Shown in pieces: positions 27,265 through 32,100 of a stretch of 32,100 nt of DNA (position 1 is the first letter of the stretch; every line of letters begins with the position of its first letter). The DNA lies in contig DAHUZH010000032.1 of NCBI GenBank assembly GCA_027306695.1, forward strand, positions 1 to 32,100, read 5' to 3'. Source of the stretch: Acidobacteriaceae bacterium. GTDB lineage: Bacteria; Acidobacteriota; Terriglobia; Terriglobales; Acidobacteriaceae. A program made the translations under genes and the position numbers. Under the pieces are notes generated by a model that worked only from the letters and a program-made list of their open reading frames with translations, was not told the DNA's origin and did not search any database.

Positions 27265-28695
27265 TTACCAAACCAGCGATGTAATCGAATCGGAAGGCAT
27301 CTCCAGCTTTAGGGCCTCAGCACCCAGAGTGCACTGTACACGCTGGGCTGCGCCTCGATTGGTGAGCACGAGTACGCGGCTACCGTCTGGATTCTCGGCT
27401 GCAACGTGTGAAATTCCCGGCAACTCTCCTGAAGAACCCAGAATACTGGCGCCACGTTGCATCACCTTGGAGTAATGAGCAAAAGCCCAATACTGGCCGC
27501 TACGGATGAGGTGCTGTGTTTTGGAGTGGAGAGTCACTATGCCACCGCAGTTGAAGGGGCCGATATTCGGGCCCCCTTTTTCGTCGAGCACGAGGTTCCA
27601 GCCAACGATGCATCGTGCCCAGTTGTGTAGGATACCGCTGAAAGTCTCGGACCATTTGGACCAATCCGTTGCATAATCCGGCTGTGTGAAATCCGGTCCA
27701 CCTTCGGTCCAGTAAGCATGTTTCCGTGGGAACATGTCATGCACACGAGTCATTGCATCGGGCAATCCCGCGTAGCCGTGCCATGCAACTCCGTCCACGT
27801 ATTTGTAAACCGCAGGATCGCTTAATTCGTCAACTACGCGGCCCCACAGGTTGTAATTATGGTCGAGAATCCAGATTTTTGTGTCTGGCGATACATGCGC
27901 AAGAGTCGGGCCAAGATGGTCTTTAATAAAATCGGCTTCATACTCCTGTCCCCACAACGCCTGGGGCATTCTGCCATCCTGGTCTGTGTCCACTTCGTTC
28001 TGAATGGTGATGGCCCTGATTTTTACGCCAGCAGCAGAGTATGCCTTTAGGTATTTCAAAAAATATTGCGCGTAGGGGTCGAAATAGCGTGCCCTCATGG
28101 AGCCGCCCAACAGCGAGCCGCCAGATTTCATCCACCCCGGTGGACTCCAGGGAGAAGCAAAGAGAAATAAATCGGGATTGATCTTTGCAGCGTCTATCAG
28201 AGTGGGAAGGACATAGGCGCGATCATGTTCGATGCTGAATTTCTTCAACTCGGGGTCCGGCGCTGGGGAATCGTCGTAGCTGTATGCGGTTCGAGAGTAG
28301 TCACTCGACCCAATCGCCGTTCTTCCGATAGAGAGTCGCAGCCCAGTCGGCCCGTAGAGTTCCGACAGAAGTGTCTGTCGTTTCTGAGGGCCAAGTTGAC
28401 TCAATAGATAGCAAGACGCATCGGTGAATGCCCCACCGAAGCCAAGGATGGTCTGCAAACGCTGCTCGGCGTGGAGTGAAATGCCCATGGAAGAAACGCC
28501 GGACCAGGGTTGCCACTGCGGCGCTTCAATCGATTGGAACCGGCTGTCTTTTGTGGTGCTCCATGCACGTACCTGCGTAGCAACGCCGGCACTGGCGAGC
28601 AAAGGAGGGCCACCCACTGCCAGAGATGCGGCAACGGTAGTGGCCAGCCTCATAAAATCGCGCCGGCTTTTAGGGTCTGTAGTTGTTTGGTCCAT
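27265..28695 (-). CDS. GH30-family glycoside hydrolase, Tat-exported
   Basis: This 476-residue retaining glycosidase resembles GH30 glucosylceramidase/beta-glucosidase/xylanase-type enzymes. A Tat signal is present (KSRRDFMRLATTVAASLAVGG, followed by ALA-like cleavage near LLASAG). Catalytic residues are visible: acid/base E234 in TIQNEVD and nucleophile E331 in YWTEGGPDF. GFGGAFTDASCYLL, FASPWSPPGWMKSGGSLLGG and VDGVAWHGYAG are further family marks. It would act in the periplasm or outside on beta-linked sugars. Two in-frame ATGs exist; 28695 is preferred because AAGG lies about 6 nt upstream, while at 28701 it touches the start codon. It is divergent from the TonB receptor, and the pair could form a glycan-use locus. 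Confidence 0.88.
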   Translation of the reverse strand: MDQTTTDPKSRRDFMRLATTVAASLAVGGPPLLASAGVATQVRAWSTTKDSRFQSIEAPQWQPWSGVSSMGISLHAEQRLQTILGFGGAFTDASCYLLSQLGPQKRQTLLSELYGPTGLRLSIGRTAIGSSDYSRTAYSYDDSPAPDPELKKFSIEHDRAYVLPTLIDAAKINPDLFLFASPWSPPGWMKSGGSLLGGSMRARYFDPYAQYFLKYLKAYSAAGVKIRAITIQNEVDTDQDGRMPQALWGQEYEADFIKDHLGPTLAHVSPDTKIWILDHNYNLWGRVVDELSDPAVYKYVDGVAWHGYAGLPDAMTRVHDMFPRKHAYWTEGGPDFTQPDYATDWSKWSETFSGILHNWARCIVGWNLVLDEKGGPNIGPFNCGGIVTLHSKTQHLIRSGQYWAFAHYSKVMQRGASILGSSGELPGISHVAAENPDGSRVLVLTNRGAAQRVQCTLGAEALKLEMPSDSITSLVW

Positions 28696-28760
28696 GTCCA
28701 TCCTTAAAGAGGGTTTCGCAACCGCTGGAGGGTCTGCCACGCCATCAGGTACAAGGTAAA

Positions 28761-28870
28761 CGATTGTCTATACGATAAAACTATATTTTTCCGCTTGACA
28801 ATCGCAACTTGCGGGTGGTTTAATCCACGACGGTCAACTGTGCGTCGCTTATTTGTCGTGAAGACAATCG
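28761..28870. promoter_or_regulatory. Three copies of GACAATCG in the GH30/TonB-receptor intergenic region
   Basis: The 8-mer occurs inverted at 28761-28768 (CGATTGTC) and direct at 28797-28804 and 28863-28870. The first two form a perfect inverted pair with a 28-nt spacer, and the second overlaps the -35 box of the receptor promoter. This placement fits an operator for a regulator shared by both divergent genes. The regulator is not in the window. Confidence 0.5.
28795..28824 (+). promoter_or_regulatory. Promoter of the TonB-dependent receptor gene
   Basis: A perfect TTGACA (28795-28800) is followed after 18 nt by TTTAAT (28819-28824), five of six matches to the -10 consensus. Transcription would start near 28831, leaving a leader of about 150 nt before the receptor start at 28979. 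Confidence 0.65.
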
Positions 28871-28978
28871 GTTGTTTATAGGCAGATTGAGAAATGCCAC
28901 CGTAAGATTTGTCCGATCGGGCTTTCATGCCCGGTTGGAAAGGCTGTCGGGAACGTGGTTCAACTTTCAGGAGGCTTT

Positions 28979-31678
28979 ATGCGCAACATAACGCGTTTCA
29001 GTATCGCGCTGGTCGTCTCGCTCTGCACCAGCTCAGCATTTGCACAAAACACAAACTCCGGCGACATTCGCGGTACGGCGACGGACTCAACCGGGGCCGT
29101 TGTACCGGGCGTTACGGTCACGGTGGACGATATCGATAAGAACGTCACCCACACCTATGTGACCGATGGCGCTGGATTGTACGACACCGGCTCGATCGTC
29201 CCGGACCACTACACGGTGACGTTTACCAAGACTGGGTTTACCACCTTCGTGCGCGGCCCCATCACCCTTCAGGTTGGTATATCGACCGTCAACGGGCATC
29301 TGACGGTAGGGGCCACGACGCAGACGGTAACGGTCAATACGGACATCCCGCTTCTGGATACGGAAAGCGGCGCACAATCGACGACGCTGACGTCAAAAAC
29401 TATGTTGCAGTTGCCGCAGGTTGGTGCGGACTGGGAGAACTTTGTGATTCTTCTGCCCGGCACGTCCGGCACTCCCGAGAATGCCTCGAACCCTCTGAAT
29501 CCGGGTCAAGTCGCATCGATGGATGGAAACCTTCCTTACAACAGCATGCTGGCGGATGGCGCGACCACGACGTTGCCAATGAGCCAGAACTCAGACGTCA
29601 TGGTGTTTGAGACCGTATCTGAGGTGAAAATAAGCGATTCCGCTTTCTCGGCCCAGTATGGCATCGGTGGGGCCATCTTCAACCAGATCAGCAAGGGAGG
29701 AACGGACCAGTTCCACGGCGTAGGGTATGAATACTTTCAGAACAATGCATTGAACGCCAATCCTTATGCTTTCGGCGCGAAGGGCGCTACGGTCCCAATC
29801 CTGCGCTACAACAACTTTGGCTTCTCGGTTAGCGGCCCTGTCATAAAGAAGAAGATGTTCTTTTACTTCAACTATGACAAAACCGACGATTTTGGAGGGG
29901 CTTCCAACGGATTTATCAATATTCCGACGGCGGCGATGCAAAGCGGCGACTTCACCGGGCTGCCTACGATCTACGATCCGACCACGCAGACAGTCACCAT
30001 GACGGCCAATGGGCCTGTTGTTACCAGGAAATCATTCGCGGAGGAGTATGGGAACGGGAACAAAATTCCCACCAGCATGATCGATCCCGTCGCCAAGGCA
30101 ATTCAGTCCTACTATCCCACGCCGAACCAGACGGGAATAGTCGTCAACGGGTTTGTCCAGAATAACTACTTTTACAATGTGCCGAGTTCCAATCCCTTTA
30201 CCAAGTTTTTTGGCCGCCTGGACTACGACGTCACTTCCAACAACCGGATCACGATCTCAGAGACGGAAAGCGACAACCCAGCCACATTTTTGAACCAGGG
30301 AATCTGTCCGATCAATTGCCAGCATGGTGACGTCAGCCGTGACAATGCGCAGATTTCCGATGTCTGGACCATTCGCCCGGATCTCATCAATGAAGCCCGC
30401 ATGGGATTTACTGACCAATTGAATTTCTTTACGCCTTACTCCATTGGCGAGGGCTACCCGGCCAAGCTGGGATGGCAGTTTGCCAAAGCCGATGTTTTCC
30501 CGAATATCGGCCTAACTGATGAGTATGGCCCCTCGTCATCGACAAACGCGGTCTACAAGGAATTTGTCTTCGATCCATCCGACGTGGTCACGCTGATCCA
30601 TGGCAAGCACGTTCTCCACTTCGGCGGTGAAATACTGATCAATCGTGCAGATTCCACAGCCTGGGGCAATATCAATGCCGGCAGCATGAACTATAACGGC
30701 GACTACACGTCATACAACGGCACTCCAGGTGCAACCGTCGCAGGTGGTCCTGTCGGCGGGACCGGTGGCATTGATTACGCGGATTTTCTGCTTGGACAGA
30801 CAAACAATTGGAACGCACAAGTCACGCCGGAATTTGGAGGCAGATGGAAGAGTCCGCAGGCATTTATCCAGGATGACATTAAAGTACAGCCCAATCTGAC
30901 CGTCAACATCGGTTTGCGCTATGAGATCGAGACGGGCTGGTCGGAAGTCAAGGGCAATGAGGCTGTCTTCGATCCGACCATCTTCAACTCCGGTTCCAAT
31001 AGCTACGGCGCCATGTGGTACGGAACCAGCGCCAGCCAGAACAACTTAACGTTGATCAACGATCATACCAGCCGGCAATCGCTGCAGGCCCCGATATACA
31101 GCATTTTTCTGCCTCGACTGGGCTTCTCCTGGCTCGTCCGTCCCAACACAACCATCCGCGGCGGTTTCGGTATCTATGCAGATAGCTGGAGCGAAGACAC
31201 CTATGGCGGCGGAATGGGGAACGCTTTTGGAAGCAGCGGAAACGACAGTGACCAAACCAGCGGTGTTTGCCCTGTTGTGCAGCTTAGCGGGACGGGTAAT
31301 ACACCGGACACTGTAGACCCGGGCTGCGCAATCTTAAACACAACAAGCATCAACTCGAAGTATTTGAATGCACCTACACTTCCAACGTCTCGTAACGGGC
31401 AAGGTGTGACTTATAACCCATATCACACGCCGGTTCCGACCAACTATCAGTGGAACTTGACGGTGCAGCGCCAGTTGACCACCAACCTTATGGCCGAGGT
31501 TGCCTACGTCGGCAATCATGGTAAGAACCTGCAATTTCCGGGCGACGTCAACCAGGTGCCGGAGAATGCCCTAGCAGCCCGTGGTGTAAGTACCGATTTT
31601 CCGGCACGACGTCGGCCGGGCGCGGAGCAGCGTTTTTGTCGGCCGGACTTCGCGACAGCAGCCATTCGGTCTTTCTGA
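28979..31678 (+). CDS. TonB-dependent receptor (Oar-like), C-terminus lost to an IS insertion
   Basis: This outer-membrane receptor has a signal peptide (MRNITRFSIALVVSLCTSSAFAQ). An N-terminal carboxypeptidase regulatory-like domain (about 24-110, DIRGTATDSTGAVVPGVTVTV) follows, then a plug and a beta-barrel with aromatic-rich strands. CAGGAGG lies 4 nt before the ATG at 28979. Such receptors in Acidobacteriota usually run to 1,000-1,200 residues and end in an aromatic. Here family-like sequence stops near residue 864 (NQVPENAL, about 31570), and the last 35 codons are IS sequence read out of context. The barrel closure is therefore missing and the gene is probably non-functional. Intact, it would import or bind large oligosaccharides, consistent with the divergent GH30 enzyme. 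Confidence 0.88.
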   Translation: MRNITRFSIALVVSLCTSSAFAQNTNSGDIRGTATDSTGAVVPGVTVTVDDIDKNVTHTYVTDGAGLYDTGSIVPDHYTVTFTKTGFTTFVRGPITLQVGISTVNGHLTVGATTQTVTVNTDIPLLDTESGAQSTTLTSKTMLQLPQVGADWENFVILLPGTSGTPENASNPLNPGQVASMDGNLPYNSMLADGATTTLPMSQNSDVMVFETVSEVKISDSAFSAQYGIGGAIFNQISKGGTDQFHGVGYEYFQNNALNANPYAFGAKGATVPILRYNNFGFSVSGPVIKKKMFFYFNYDKTDDFGGASNGFINIPTAAMQSGDFTGLPTIYDPTTQTVTMTANGPVVTRKSFAEEYGNGNKIPTSMIDPVAKAIQSYYPTPNQTGIVVNGFVQNNYFYNVPSSNPFTKFFGRLDYDVTSNNRITISETESDNPATFLNQGICPINCQHGDVSRDNAQISDVWTIRPDLINEARMGFTDQLNFFTPYSIGEGYPAKLGWQFAKADVFPNIGLTDEYGPSSSTNAVYKEFVFDPSDVVTLIHGKHVLHFGGEILINRADSTAWGNINAGSMNYNGDYTSYNGTPGATVAGGPVGGTGGIDYADFLLGQTNNWNAQVTPEFGGRWKSPQAFIQDDIKVQPNLTVNIGLRYEIETGWSEVKGNEAVFDPTIFNSGSNSYGAMWYGTSASQNNLTLINDHTSRQSLQAPIYSIFLPRLGFSWLVRPNTTIRGGFGIYADSWSEDTYGGGMGNAFGSSGNDSDQTSGVCPVVQLSGTGNTPDTVDPGCAILNTTSINSKYLNAPTLPTSRNGQGVTYNPYHTPVPTNYQWNLTVQRQLTTNLMAEVAYVGNHGKNLQFPGDVNQVPENALAARGVSTDFPARRRPGAEQRFCRPDFATAAIRSF

Positions 31679-32100
31679 ACGCCGATGGCGATCCTGGCGC
31701 CTTATAAACAGCGCAAAAATGAACAAAACCAGCGCGCCACCGCGGTTGATCCACTCTCGCGGTGTGCCTGCGCCCAGGAGCTTGCGGAAGATCAGGCTCA
31801 GGTTGAATGCGCTGACATGGATCAGTTGCCGCTTGAGGATGTTTTCATGCTTGCGCAGATGGGTGCGCCGCATGCCTCCGGTGTCGTAGCAGTGCGCGAA
31901 GCTGCGTTCCACGAACTCCCCGCGCCGCCTCAGTAGGCTCTTGCCGTAGCTGCCCCGTACCCGCCGCCGATTGGCGTACACCGCCTGCTGCTGTCCAGCC
32001 TTGCCGTCCCAGTTGCGCTGTCCCTTCTGCTGTCGCTCCGGAATATAGGTACGTACCTTGTAAATCCGTATCCGTTCCAGCGCCGCACCAGAGTGATAGC
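31571..32100 (-). mobile_element. Insertion sequence end (IS1182-like), right boundary outside the window
   Basis: Sequence from about 31571 onward encodes a transposase on the minus strand and interrupts the TonB receptor. The join lies at CTAG (31571-31574), and the terminal sequence CAGCCCGTGGTGTAAGTACC begins right after it. Several IS1182-type elements insert at CTAG. The other end and the target duplication lie outside the window, so the exact boundary is inferred. A direct repeat GTCGGCCGG occurs twice near 31613 and 31649. Confidence 0.75.
31571..32100 (-). CDS. DDE transposase, C-terminal part (partial at window edge)
   Basis: The frame is open from the right edge of the window (codon at 32098-32096) to a TAG stop at 31573-31571, giving at least 175 residues. 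Recognisable transposase sequence includes YHSGAALERIRIYKVRTYIPE, YANRRRVRGSYGKSLLRRRGE, and FVERSFAHCYDTGGMRRTHL with ENILKRQLIHVSAFNLSLIFRKLLGAGTP. This is the C-terminal part of an IS4/IS5-superfamily DDE transposase, most like the IS1182 group; the Glu in RRGEFVERSF is probably the last acidic catalytic residue. The protein ends in TTGC and its stop codon is part of the CTAG at the insertion junction. The start lies outside the window. Confidence 0.82.
   Translation of the reverse strand, partial: YHSGAALERIRIYKVRTYIPERQQKGQRNWDGKAGQQQAVYANRRRVRGSYGKSLLRRRGEFVERSFAHCYDTGGMRRTHLRKHENILKRQLIHVSAFNLSLIFRKLLGAGTPREWINRGGALVLFIFALFIRRQDRHRRSERPNGCCREVRPTKTLLRARPTSCRKIGTYTTGC

Noticed and set aside
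27093-27284. Small plus-strand gene of 63 codons
   Set aside because: It has no ribosome binding site, no family signal, and overlaps the GH30 stop region.

Overview
The window looks like a chromosomal segment of a soil bacterium of the phylum Acidobacteriota. This is inferred from the gene mix: an Oar-type TonB-dependent receptor with an N-terminal carboxypeptidase-like domain, a Ser/Thr kinase fused to a TolB-like domain and TPRs, a DUF1844 protein, and several Tat- or Sec-exported enzymes. GC content is fairly high throughout except for an AT-rich patch at about 24.7-27.3 kb. No rRNA, CRISPR array or prophage was seen. There is one tRNA gene, and an insertion sequence runs off the right edge.

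Layout. 0.2-2.0 kb: a B12-binding radical SAM enzyme, then an elongator-type tRNA-Met(CAT). 2.0-7.2 kb: an alditol-oxidase-like flavoenzyme (minus), divergent from an S41 (Ctp-type) peptidase homologue that has lost its catalytic Ser and Lys, followed by a class A penicillin-binding protein. 7.3-10.9 kb: a minus-strand run ygfZ/gcvT-like, DUF1844, PhnP-like metallohydrolase and ribF, with short gaps and one ATGA overlap. 11.0-12.7 kb: a secreted HExxH metallopeptidase candidate. 12.9-16.4 kb: mtnP, a PfkB kinase and a polytopic glycosyltransferase-like protein, then a compound inverted-repeat element. 16.6-19.0 kb: the Ser/Thr kinase, converging on an exported glycine-zipper protein (19.1-20.0 kb) across a bidirectional terminator. 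20.5-24.2 kb: enolase, a DUF2059 protein and phosphoglycerate mutase, so two consecutive lower-glycolysis enzymes flank a small exported protein. 24.2-26.9 kb: an AT-rich membrane-protein gene and an exported rhodanese-like protein (minus). 27.3-31.6 kb: a Tat-exported GH30 glycosidase, divergent from a large TonB-dependent receptor. They share an intergenic region with a good promoter and three copies of an 8-bp motif. The receptor is cut by an IS at a CTAG site at about 31571.

Most of the window is ordinary housekeeping and cell-envelope content. The parts most worth a second look are the catalytically dead S41 homologue next to a PBP, the GH30/TonB-receptor pair with its repeated operator-like motif and IS-disrupted receptor, and the AT-rich membrane protein/rhodanese pair. 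I did not see a convincing new multi-gene defence or biosynthetic system.
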